Below are positions 7,989 to 15,128 of a stretch of 18,149 bases of DNA, in pieces; the first letter of the stretch is position 1, and each line of letters begins with the position of its first letter. Source of the DNA: UBA4823 sp034436035 (GTDB lineage Bacteria; Chloroflexota; Anaerolineae; Anaerolineales; UBA4823); assembly GCA_034436035.1 (NCBI GenBank), contig DAOTVW010000112.1, positions 1-18,149 on the forward strand, given 5' to 3'. The translations under genes and the position numbers were made by a program. The notes below the pieces were generated by a model. The model was not told the DNA's origin. It did no database searches and worked only from the letters and a program-made list of their open reading frames with translations.

Positions 7989-8473
7989 CACGACTCCTTA
8001 AGGTGGATAAATAAATTGCCATCTTCGATTTTATATTCATACTGATCAAGGGGTCTCGGGGGAGGACCAGAATCAACTTTGCCATCAATATTGAAATGAC
8101 CGTCATGGCAAGGGCAAATATACTCCTGCTTTTGTGTATTCCAGTTTACCCGGCAGCTCAGATGAGTGCAGACATTGGATAAGATTTCGATTTCTGTATC
8201 CGATTTCCGTACAACAAACACACCAAAACTATTGACCGTTTTTTCCCAACCATTGGTCTTGGCACGGGTAAACGTAAAGAGGGTTGGTTGATTTACGGGG
8301 TAGTTCTCCAATTTTCCGAGTGGGATCCAAGCATCCGTTTTTTTGGCTTTCAATGCCGGCGATAATACATAGCCGATGGCTGGGATACCGACAATGGCAG
8401 TCATGATGCTCCCTATCGCAGTGGTTACGAGGGTGACAAATTCTCGCCGATTCATATTTGGCGACTTAGACAT
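7988..8473 (-). CDS. Rieske [2Fe-2S] protein of the bc complex
   Basis: The 161-residue protein transfers electrons from menaquinol at cytochrome b to the haem c domain. Cluster motifs are CTHLSC (Cys102, His104, Cys107) and CPCHDGHF (Cys120, Cys122, His123); Cys102/His104/Cys120/His123 bind the cluster, and Cys107-Cys122 would form the stabilising disulfide. The Pro-rich loop SGPPPRPL follows. The N-terminus has NRREFV (Arg9-Arg10) followed by a single hydrophobic segment (~12-38), as expected of a twin-arginine-exported, membrane-anchored Rieske protein. AAGGAGG five bases before the ATG is a strong ribosome binding site. It is the first gene of the three-gene minus-strand operon and overlaps the cytochrome b start. 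Confidence 0.96.
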   Translation of the reverse strand: MSKSPNMNRREFVTLVTTAIGSIMTAIVGIPAIGYVLSPALKAKKTDAWIPLGKLENYPVNQPTLFTFTRAKTNGWEKTVNSFGVFVVRKSDTEIEILSNVCTHLSCRVNWNTQKQEYICPCHDGHFNIDGKVDSGPPPRPLDQYEYKIEDGNLFIHLKES

Positions 8474-8513
8474 GCTTTCCTCCTTGTGCGAATACCCTGA
8501 TAATTGTTGATAT

Positions 8514-8543
8514 ATTTTATCAAAGATTTATCGTGATATTCAA
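8514..8543 (-). promoter_or_regulatory. Candidate promoter of the Rieske/cytochrome b operon
   Basis: On the minus strand TTGAAT (8543-8538) and TAAAAT (8519-8514) are separated by 18 bases. This places a start site about 35 bases before the Rieske ATG at 8473. Confidence 0.5.
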
Positions 8544-8557
8544 GCTAATTTGTACAT

Positions 8558-8578
8558 AGTTATGGATATGACATAACT
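8558..8578. promoter_or_regulatory. Palindromic operator candidate in the bc/sdh divergent region
   Basis: AGTTATG (8558-8564) and CATAACT (8572-8578) are exact reverse complements around seven bases, a 21-bp symmetric site. It lies 15 bases behind the -35 of the Rieske promoter candidate and about 85 bases behind that of sdhC, a position suited to a regulator of either or both. The regulator is unknown. Confidence 0.4.
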
Positions 8579-8662
8579 CTTAAGGAAATAACCCATGATT
8601 TGCCAATTTATCAAGTAAAATTAACTATCCTATCCTTTGCGTTCGCTGATTTTAATGTCCTG

Positions 8663-8692
8663 TTACACAGGAACCGGATTAACTAGTAAAAT
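8663..8692 (+). promoter_or_regulatory. Candidate promoter of the sdhCDAB operon
   Basis: TTACAC (8663-8668) and TAAAAT (8687-8692) are separated by 18 bases, giving a start site about 17 bases before sdhC. The 11-base string AGTAAAATTAA around this -10 also occurs at 8614-8624, which may be a second -10 or a direct-repeat protein site. Confidence 0.45.
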
Positions 8693-8715
8693 TAAAACTA
8701 ACCAAGGAGGTGAAA

Positions 8716-9102
8716 ATGGCGCTGAGCAAGAATGCCTGGCTAACAGGCTTGCGTTATAAGGGTGGCGGTACGATGATCACTTGGCTGCTTCATCGCATTG
8801 GGGGTCTCGCAATGGTGGTTTTTGTTGGCTTTCATATATCCGCCTCCTTCTTTACCCAGCAATTGGGGAGCAATGTGGGTGTCTTCATTAACTCTATTTA
8901 TGAATCTCCCTATTTTCAAATCGTTCTATATTTTTTTGTGATCTTTCATGCGATTAATGGTTTTCGCATCATTATCATGGATACCTTTCCTAAACTGTTG
9001 GAATACCAGCGTGAACTGACCTGGCTGGAATGGATTATTTTCATTCCGATCTATGGCTTATCGGTATTCATTACCATTATGCGTCTTTTTGCCAATGGAT
9101 AA
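8716..9102 (+). CDS. sdhC: Succinate dehydrogenase membrane subunit C (cytochrome b556)
   Basis: A 128-residue, three-helix membrane protein. The motif WLLHRIGGLAM (residues 23-33) matches the SxxHRxxG signature of SdhC, and FHAINGFRIIIMD (77-89) carries the HxxxGxRxxxxD pattern in which His78 is the likely haem b ligand. It anchors the SdhAB catalytic part and forms part of the quinone site. AAGGAGG at 8704-8710 lies five bases before the ATG at 8716; the GTG at 8710 in the same frame overlaps the ribosome binding site and is rejected. sdhD follows 11 bases after its stop. Confidence 0.93.
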   Translation: MALSKNAWLTGLRYKGGGTMITWLLHRIGGLAMVVFVGFHISASFFTQQLGSNVGVFINSIYESPYFQIVLYFFVIFHAINGFRIIIMDTFPKLLEYQRELTWLEWIIFIPIYGLSVFITIMRLFANG

Positions 9103-9113
9103 GGAGTAGAGCT

Positions 9114-9536
9114 ATGCGCCCACGAACTGTCCCTCAACCAGCAATCAGTTTTGAATATATTATGTGGATGTTTACGCGTATATCAGGGTTAGCGTTGCTC
9201 TTCCTTGGCTTTCTTGGGTTGGCTATAGCCTTAATCATGAATGCGCGTAATTTATTAGATATGCCCACCTTAGCACGCTGGACTTTTTTCCCTAATCCGA
9301 ACCATATTGTTGACAGCAAGATCCCGGATGTAACCCAAGGCTGGGCGAATGCCTATTGGCAAATTGTTGAAATGGTCATTGCTTTTTTTGGCATATCACA
9401 TGGGCTGAATGGCTTGCGAGTGGTGATTGAAGATTTCATCGGAAATACGATTTGGCAGCCAATGATCCGGGGGGTAATTTTCTTGATGTGGCTCTTCTTT
9501 ATTATTATCGCTTTATATGTCATCCTGGCTTCATAA
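9114..9536 (+). CDS. sdhD: Succinate dehydrogenase membrane subunit D
   Basis: A 140-residue, three-helix protein and distant sibling of SdhC: FTRISGLALLF (20-30) aligns with the HRxxG segment, and ISHGLNGLRVVIED (94-107) repeats the HxxxGxRxxxxD haem motif (His96). Both subunits having a histidine in this place suggests two haems b, as in two-subunit, two-haem succinate:menaquinone reductases; this is an inference. The ATG at 9114 is chosen because AAGGAG at 9101-9106 lies seven bases before it; the frame is open further upstream to 9030, but that would overlap sdhC by 73 bases. Confidence 0.88.
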   Translation: MRPRTVPQPAISFEYIMWMFTRISGLALLFLGFLGLAIALIMNARNLLDMPTLARWTFFPNPNHIVDSKIPDVTQGWANAYWQIVEMVIAFFGISHGLNGLRVVIEDFIGNTIWQPMIRGVIFLMWLFFIIIALYVILAS

Positions 9537-9572
9537 TGGCGGGAAGGTGCAACCTGCGGGAGGAATAATGGA

Positions 9573-11366
9573 ATGAATATACATCAATACGACGTTGTAA
9601 TTGTGGGCGCTGGAGGAGCTGGCTTGATGGCGGCTCTGCAAGCTTCGAAAACTGCGGTCACTGCAGTGATAAGTAAATTATATCCAACCCGATCCCATAC
9701 CGGCACAGCGCAAGGAGGAGTGGGTGCTGCATTAGGAAACCTGGAAGAGGATCATCCCGAATGGCATACTTATGACACCGTCAAAGGCAGTGATTACCTT
9801 GGCGATCAAGATGCCATTGAGTTTATGTGCAATGAAGCAGTGCCGGCCGTTTATGAACTAGAGCATATGGGGTTGCCATTTTCCCGCACACCAGATGGAA
9901 GAATTGCCCAACGCCCCTTTGGAGGTCACACCAATAATGTGACCGGCAAGCCTGTCCGTCGCTCATGTTACGCCGCTGACCGCACCGGACATATGATTTT
10001 GCAAACCCTTTACCAGCAATGCATCAAAAACAACGTTAATTTCTTCGATGAATTCCAGGTATTAGATTTATTAGTGGTAAATGGTGTAGCACAAGGGGTG
10101 GTAGCAATTGAATTAGCTACCAGTGAAATCCATGTATTTCATGCCAATGCGGTCGTGTTTGCCACCGGCGGGTTTGGGCGAATTTGGAAAATCACCTCTA
10201 ATGCCTATTCGAACACCGGTGATGGGGTGGCGATTGCGTTACGGCGCGGTATCCCGCTTGAAGATATGGAGTTTTTCCAGTTTCATCCAACCGGTATTTA
10301 CAAATTAGGGATTTTGATTACTGAAGGAGTCCGTGGCGAGGGAGGAATATTGGTCAATGATAAGGGGGAGCGATTTATGGAACATTATGCTCCACGTGTG
10401 AAAGATTTAGCCTCGCGCGATGTGGTGAGCCGGGCAATGTATTTGGAAATTCGGGAGGGACGGGGTATCAATGGGAAAGATTATCTCTACTTGGACGTGC
10501 GCCCCGAAACCGTGAACAAATATGCCGCATTAGATGGCCGCACCTTTCCGGATGGCAGACCGTATCAAGTGAGCGGGGAAGAACTTTTGGCAAAATTGCC
10601 GGATATTATTGATTTTTGCCGTACCTATTTGGGGGTAGATCCAATTGAACAACCAATGCCAGTGCAACCCACTGCCCATTATGCTATGGGTGGAATCCCC
10701 ACCAATATTTATGGACAGGTATTGATGGATGAAAAGAACAATATTTTGCCGGGTTTTTATGCTGCTGGTGAGGCAGCATGTGTATCCGTACATGGTGCAA
10801 ACCGCTTGGGTACCAATTCGTTATTAGATTTGCTGGTGTTTGGAAAACATGCCGGCCTTCATGCCGCACAATATGCCCGTGACACCCAATTCCAAACCCT
10901 CCCTAAAGACGCAGCGGATTTTGCACGGCAGCAATTGGATCGATTGCAAAATTGCGATAAAGGAACCGAGAAATTATCGGATATCACCGAAGAGATGAAA
11001 GTCACGATGATGGACCATGTGGGGGTTTTCCGCACCGAAGAAGGGATGAACATGGCACTCAATAAAATTCGCGAATTGAAACAACGTTATTGGAACCTGA
11101 AATTGGATGATTGCGGCAAAGTGTTCAATACTGATTTATTAAATGCTTGGGAAATCGGGAATTTGCTTGATCTAGCCGAGGTGACAGCCGCCTCGGCGCT
11201 GGCACGCAAAGAAAGCCGTGGGGCGCACGCGCGCGAAGATTTTCCTAAACGGGACGATAAAAATTGGCTAAAACATACTCTCGCCTGGTTGAAAGACGGG
11301 GAAATCCGTTTGCGGTATAAACCTGTCGTCATCACGAAATACCAACCAAAAGAAAGAGTGTATTAA
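9573..11366 (+). CDS. sdhA: Succinate dehydrogenase flavoprotein subunit
   Basis: The 597-residue protein oxidises succinate to fumarate (or the reverse) with covalently bound FAD, on the cytoplasmic face. VVGAGGAGLMAALQA (10-24) is the dinucleotide fold, and SHTGTAQGG (41-49) contains His42, the expected covalent FAD attachment residue. Active-site residues are in place: His238 (FHPTG), Arg282 (SRDVVSR), His369 (AHYAMGG) and Arg411 (GANRLGTNSLLDLLVFG). FAD contact EGVRGEGGILVN is at 251-262. The GGAGGA about nine bases upstream supports the start at 9573; the ATG at 9568 is followed by an immediate stop. Sequence alone does not settle succinate oxidation versus fumarate reduction; the neighbouring icd and bc complex fit oxidation. 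Confidence 0.97.
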   Translation: MNIHQYDVVIVGAGGAGLMAALQASKTAVTAVISKLYPTRSHTGTAQGGVGAALGNLEEDHPEWHTYDTVKGSDYLGDQDAIEFMCNEAVPAVYELEHMGLPFSRTPDGRIAQRPFGGHTNNVTGKPVRRSCYAADRTGHMILQTLYQQCIKNNVNFFDEFQVLDLLVVNGVAQGVVAIELATSEIHVFHANAVVFATGGFGRIWKITSNAYSNTGDGVAIALRRGIPLEDMEFFQFHPTGIYKLGILITEGVRGEGGILVNDKGERFMEHYAPRVKDLASRDVVSRAMYLEIREGRGINGKDYLYLDVRPETVNKYAALDGRTFPDGRPYQVSGEELLAKLPDIIDFCRTYLGVDPIEQPMPVQPTAHYAMGGIPTNIYGQVLMDEKNNILPGFYAAGEAACVSVHGANRLGTNSLLDLLVFGKHAGLHAAQYARDTQFQTLPKDAADFARQQLDRLQNCDKGTEKLSDITEEMKVTMMDHVGVFRTEEGMNMALNKIRELKQRYWNLKLDDCGKVFNTDLLNAWEIGNLLDLAEVTAASALARKESRGAHAREDFPKRDDKNWLKHTLAWLKDGEIRLRYKPVVITKYQPKERVY

Positions 11367-11422
11367 TTTGTGCCACCTAACAAGCAACGGATAATCCACT
11401 CAATGCGTTGAGGAGTAATCAC

Positions 11423-12127
11423 ATGAAAGTAACGGTTAAGATTTTACGATATAACCCAGAGAAAGATAAACGACCCCGCTATCACACTTATCATGTGGAG
11501 GCAGAGCCAACCGATCGGGTTTTGGATGTATTAGAGAAGATAAAAGGCTATCAAGATGGCAGTTTATCTTTTCGCCGTTCCTGTGCCCATGGAATTTGTG
11601 GTTCCGATGCTATGCGAATCAATGGGATGAATCGCCTGGCATGTAAAACGTTGATCAAAGATTTACATACCGATAAAATTGTTATCGAACCATTGCTTGG
11701 CTTACCGCTCATCAAAGACCTCATTGTAGACATGAAACCATTTTTTGAGAATTATCAGCGTGTGATGCCTTATCTTGTTAATAATGAACCGGCACCTTTG
11801 CGAGAACGACTACAATCTCCGGAAGAACGCGAGCGGTATGATGATACCACCAAGTGTATTTTGTGTGCTGCTTGTACTACTTCCTGTCCCTCTTTCTGGT
11901 CGAATGGGCAATACGTTGGCCCTGCGGCGATTGTCAATGCCCATCGGTTCATCTTCGACAGCCGTGATAGGGCAGCTGGAGAACGGCTGCGAATCTTAAG
12001 CGATCAATTCGGTGTGTACCGCTGTCATACAATTTTCAATTGTACCCTGGCCTGCCCACGCGAGATACAAATCACCAAAGCGATTGGCGAAGTGAAACGG
12101 GCGATCGCTACCGGGAGCCTAGATTAG
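11423..12127 (+). CDS. sdhB: Succinate dehydrogenase iron-sulfur subunit
   Basis: A 234-residue protein that passes electrons from FAD to quinone through three clusters. The [2Fe-2S] ligands are Cys54, Cys59, Asp62 and Cys74 (CAHGICGSD...LAC); Asp replaces the third Cys, as in E. coli SdhB. The [4Fe-4S] site uses CILCAAC (Cys145, Cys148, Cys151) plus Cys211. The [3Fe-4S] site uses Cys155 in SCPSFW, Cys201 and Cys207. The ATG at 11423 has GAGGAG seven bases upstream; the in-frame TTG at 11408 includes the ribosome binding site and is rejected. sdhA ends 56 bases before. It ends 11 bases from the convergent VIT gene, with no terminator hairpin visible between them. Confidence 0.97.
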   Translation: MKVTVKILRYNPEKDKRPRYHTYHVEAEPTDRVLDVLEKIKGYQDGSLSFRRSCAHGICGSDAMRINGMNRLACKTLIKDLHTDKIVIEPLLGLPLIKDLIVDMKPFFENYQRVMPYLVNNEPAPLRERLQSPEERERYDDTTKCILCAACTTSCPSFWSNGQYVGPAAIVNAHRFIFDSRDRAAGERLRILSDQFGVYRCHTIFNCTLACPREIQITKAIGEVKRAIATGSLD

Positions 12128-12138
12128 ACACCTCGATT

Positions 12139-13263
12139 TTAACCAACCGAAACACCCACCAGCTTCCCTACCCCATAGGTGAGCGCAGCTGCAGCCATGC
12201 CAATTAATACCTGACGCGTTCCCGAATAAAGCACTCTCCTACCGGTAAAGAGGGTTATGGCTGCACCGATTAAAAACAACCCCACGGCACTGACGATTAA
12301 GCTGACATATATGGCAGTGGAACCACTTAGAAACACATAAGGCAACAATGGGAAGAGCGCTCCCACGGCAAATAAAAGGAAGGAGGTAACTGCAGCTTCA
12401 ATCGCAGAACCACCCAATTCTTCTGGATCGATGCCAAGCTCTTCTCTGGCTAAGGTATCCAATGCCGAACTTTTATTGTGGATAATTTGTTGTGCTAATT
12501 TATTCGCTTGATCCTCTGGCAAGCCTTTGGATTGGTAAATCAGAGCAAGCTCTTCTTGTTCTTCTTCAGGATTTGTCTCCAGCTCATCTTTTTCAATTCG
12601 GATCTGGTGTTGGTAAAGTTCGCGTGAGCTTTGCACCGAAAGCCACTCCCCCATTGCCATAGATCCAGCGCCAGCCAGCAAACCGGCTAAGCCGGCAATC
12701 AATACATCTTTATTCGCCAGGTTTGCCCCAGCTACCCCCATTACCAAACTTAAAATAGAGACCAATCCATCATTTGCGCCGAGAACCGCCGCGCGCAGTG
12801 CATTGCCTCCACCAGCGCGATGTCGCCCTTCGATTTGAGCAACAGTACTCCCAGCTACGCCACTCCTCCCAATGCTGGCAGCGGAGAGCAGGCGGGCATG
12901 AGATTTTTCCTCTTCCGACATCGCCAAAGCCTCGCTTTCGGGTTGATCATCGTATGCTTGACTATCTGCCCTCTCCAATGATGTGATAGTCGGCAGAATG
13001 AAAGAGATGCCAAAACGACACGCTAACCAGCTCAATGTCCGTGTCCGCCAGGTAGGCCGGTCGGGGGGCAATTTAATGCCAGCTTCCAGCAAGCGCTGTT
13101 TCCAGTACGCGGCGTGCTTCTCCTCTGCCTGAGCTAATCGGCGATAGACTTCTGCCATCTGAGGATTCTTTTCCAGATCGGCCAGGGTATGATAAAGCGC
13201 GGCTCCGTCTATTTCTTTCTGTAAGTTCGCTTTATAGCGAGGTACATCTACATTTTCTTTCAT
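12139..13263 (-). CDS. VIT1/CCC1 family iron/manganese transporter with N-terminal ferritin-like domain
   Basis: The 374-residue protein has two parts. Residues 1-~145 form a rubrerythrin/ferritin-like helical bundle with candidate di-iron ligands Glu17 (KEIDGA), Glu47 and His50 (AEEKH), Glu97 and Glu118/His122 (SEEEKSH). Residues ~153-374 are a VIT1/CCC1 transporter: NALRAAVLGANDGLVSILSL (two Asn-flanked helix starts), SMAMGEWLSVQSSREL, an acidic cytoplasmic segment (~224-240), then three further helices. In the related MbfA proteins this fusion exports or detoxifies Fe(II) or Mn(II); a similar role is inferred here. The ribosome binding site is weak (GGGAAAACCACG before ATG). It is monocistronic, between two plus-strand operons. 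A palindrome overlaps its promoter candidate. Confidence 0.92.
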   Translation of the reverse strand: MKENVDVPRYKANLQKEIDGAALYHTLADLEKNPQMAEVYRRLAQAEEKHAAYWKQRLLEAGIKLPPDRPTWRTRTLSWLACRFGISFILPTITSLERADSQAYDDQPESEALAMSEEEKSHARLLSAASIGRSGVAGSTVAQIEGRHRAGGGNALRAAVLGANDGLVSILSLVMGVAGANLANKDVLIAGLAGLLAGAGSMAMGEWLSVQSSRELYQHQIRIEKDELETNPEEEQEELALIYQSKGLPEDQANKLAQQIIHNKSSALDTLAREELGIDPEELGGSAIEAAVTSFLLFAVGALFPLLPYVFLSGSTAIYVSLIVSAVGLFLIGAAITLFTGRRVLYSGTRQVLIGMAAAALTYGVGKLVGVSVG

Positions 13264-13680
13264 CGTGGTTTTCCCGTTTTTCCTTGTGATATTCTATAAT
13301 TATAGCATGTGGCATTAGATTGGGATCCCCATTACCATTGAACGCGATAATCAGGCGCATTCCTGCCCACTTACAGCTTATTCTAGTGATTAAATGAATA
13401 ATACTCATATTCTTTACTGCTCAATGATATGGTGATTCATTTGATTTCTTTCACCCCTTGCAAGTGATGAATATCCATCATCTTCATTAAGAATAACAGA
13501 TTACTTGTCCATTGATTTAGAGGATAATGCTTATATAGGAACGGATATTTATAGAAAAGGATAGGATGATGCACAGGATAGGCTTCCGCAGGAACAGTTC
13601 TGGAAGGAGTCGGGTTTAATTTAAACTCGAAGGATATAGAACGAAAGCCTGCGGGAGAATGCGTTAATACAGGTGGTGAA
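13264..13680. other. Intergenic region between the VIT gene and the hdr cluster
   Basis: This 417-base gap has no gene I can support. It holds the VIT promoter candidate (13294-13307), a small nested inverted repeat CTTCC...GAAC-A-GTTC...GGAAG (13583-13606) and an AT-rich palindrome GTTTAA-T-TTAAAC (13614-13626) 55 bases before hdrC, which could be an operator of the hdr cluster. The 89-codon minus-strand frame at 13437-13706 runs antisense into the start of hdrC and looks spurious. Confidence 0.6.
13294..13307 (-). promoter_or_regulatory. Extended -10 promoter with overlapping palindrome for the VIT gene
   Basis: On the minus strand TGCTATAAT (13307-13299) is a perfect extended -10. It overlaps the 12-bp palindrome CTATAATTATAG (13294-13305), a possible repressor site. 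Transcription would begin about 30 bases before the ATG at 13263. Metal control is plausible for such a gene but is not shown by a recognised Fur, DtxR or MntR box. Confidence 0.45.
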
Positions 13681-14085
13681 ATGCGTACTCGAATTTCAAT
13701 CGACACAATTCAGAGTGAATTTGTAAAGGAAATTGTGACCATAAGCGGCCAAAATTTACTGGCGTGCAATCAATGTGGAAAATGCAGCGCGGGTTGCCCG
13801 TTAGCTTTCAGTATGGATGTCCTTCCAAATCAAGTTATTCGCTTTGCCCAGTTAGGTCTGGAAGAGGTTTTACAAACTCAAACCATTTGGACTTGTGCTT
13901 CTTGCCTTACTTGTGTATCACGCTGCCCGAAAGGGATTGACCTTCCGCGCGTGATGGAAGCACTGCGCATTATTTATATCGAACGCTATGGAGATCTTTT
14001 CCAAACAGATCAAGTAACCCCCCAAGAAGCTGTGGAAATTCCTCAGCTGGCATTGATTGGTGGCTTTCGTAAATATTCGAAATGA
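13681..14085 (+). CDS. hdrC: HdrC-like ferredoxin subunit (two [4Fe-4S])
   Basis: The 134-residue protein has two complete cluster motifs, CNQCGKCSAGCP (Cys29, 32, 35, 39) and CASCLTCVSRCP (Cys72, 75, 78, 82), each closed by the usual Pro, in the arrangement of HdrC. It has no membrane helix. In methanogen Hdr, HdrC carries electrons from HdrA to HdrB. GGTGG precedes the ATG by a short spacing. It is the first gene of the plus-strand hdr cluster; hdrB follows after an unusually wide 126-base gap that contains an imperfect hairpin (14095-14124) but no T-tail. Confidence 0.9.
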   Translation: MRTRISIDTIQSEFVKEIVTISGQNLLACNQCGKCSAGCPLAFSMDVLPNQVIRFAQLGLEEVLQTQTIWTCASCLTCVSRCPKGIDLPRVMEALRIIYIERYGDLFQTDQVTPQEAVEIPQLALIGGFRKYSK

Positions 14086-14211
14086 TTGTGGGCAGTGGAA
14101 TTACCATCAAGAAACGGTATCCACAGCTGTAATGTTTTCAGGTTTGATAGTGAGTAATAAGATGGAAACAGTAGTAATCCAGTCTGAAATAACGGAAACG
14201 AAGGTGCGACA

Positions 14212-15102
14212 ATGACCCTTTCTTATTTTCCGGGATGCACACTCTCGACAAAAGCAGTCGGTTATGATCGCTCTGGGCGCGCAGTTGCTCATGCATTAGG
14301 TATGGATTTTGTGGAATTGCCGGAATGGCAATGCTGTGGGGCAACTTTCCCTTTGGCAACCGATAATGCGATGGCGTTGATTGCCCCCACCCGAATGCTT
14401 CAAAAGGCAGAACAGGCTGGTGGTGACGTTACGACTTTATGTGCAATTTGTTTTCATGTTTTACGCCGTTCTCAGGTTTTTCTTGAAAAGCATGACGATG
14501 TTCTGGAAAGGATCAATTGGTTTACCGAAGAGCCATATCATGGCAAGGCGCATGTGACCCATTTTCTAGAGGTATTGCGCGATCAATTGACCTGGGAAGG
14601 CTTGCGCCAGAAAATAACGCAGCCATTAAAAGGCTTGAAAGTGGCGCCCTATTACGGATGTCTGTTACTCCGCCCGCCCAATGAAATCCAGCTGGATGAT
14701 CCAGAAGACCCCCATATTCTTCACGATTGCTTAGCAGCGCTGGGGTGTGAAGTGATCAGTTTTCCATATCAGAGTGAATGTTGTGGCTCTTATCTGGCTG
14801 TCAGCAAACCCGAGCTACCACAAAAATTGGCGGAAGAAATTATTCAATCAGCCCTTCGGCATGGTGCCCAAGCAATAGTTACAGCTTGCCCATTGTGCCA
14901 ATTCAATTTAGATTATCCACAGCGAGCAGAAGCGGGTTTTCGTAAACAAACGTTACCGATCCTGTATTTTACTCAATTGATGGCGGTGGCTTTGGGGCTG
15001 CCAGAAGCAGATTGGGGAATTGAAAATCATTACGTAGACCCATTGGGGTTGCTTGAGAATTATCTGCCCGCGTCGGTTCAATCCGTAAATTCAAGGGAAT
15101 GA
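14212..15102 (+). CDS. hdrB: HdrB-like subunit with two CCG domains
   Basis: The 296-residue protein has the double CCG architecture of heterodisulfide reductase subunit B. The first set is Cys9 (FPGCT), Cys41-Cys42 (QCCGAT), Cys77 and Cys80 (LCAICF); the second is Cys150 (YYGC), Cys190-Cys191 (ECCGS), Cys226 and Cys229 (CPLCQFN). These correspond to the ligands of the two non-cubane [4Fe-4S] clusters in the methanogen enzyme, where CoM-S-S-CoB is reduced. A bacterium of this type is not expected to use that disulfide, so the true substrate is unknown; a disulfide, thiol or quinone-like acceptor is possible. All ten ligand cysteines are present, implying a working catalytic site. AAGGTG six bases before ATG supports the start. 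A stop in the same frame lies shortly upstream. Confidence 0.92.
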   Translation: MTLSYFPGCTLSTKAVGYDRSGRAVAHALGMDFVELPEWQCCGATFPLATDNAMALIAPTRMLQKAEQAGGDVTTLCAICFHVLRRSQVFLEKHDDVLERINWFTEEPYHGKAHVTHFLEVLRDQLTWEGLRQKITQPLKGLKVAPYYGCLLLRPPNEIQLDDPEDPHILHDCLAALGCEVISFPYQSECCGSYLAVSKPELPQKLAEEIIQSALRHGAQAIVTACPLCQFNLDYPQRAEAGFRKQTLPILYFTQLMAVALGLPEADWGIENHYVDPLGLLENYLPASVQSVNSRE

Positions 15103-15128
15103 GGACGAGAAATGGAGTGTCCTAAATT

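Noticed and set aside
9030..9113. N-terminal extension of SdhD
   Set aside because: It lies inside sdhC in another frame; the ATG at 9114 has an AAGGAG just before it and gives the usual SdhD length.
13437..13706. 89-codon minus-strand ORF upstream of hdrC
   Set aside because: It overlaps the start of hdrC antisense, and no ribosome binding site or family resemblance is visible.
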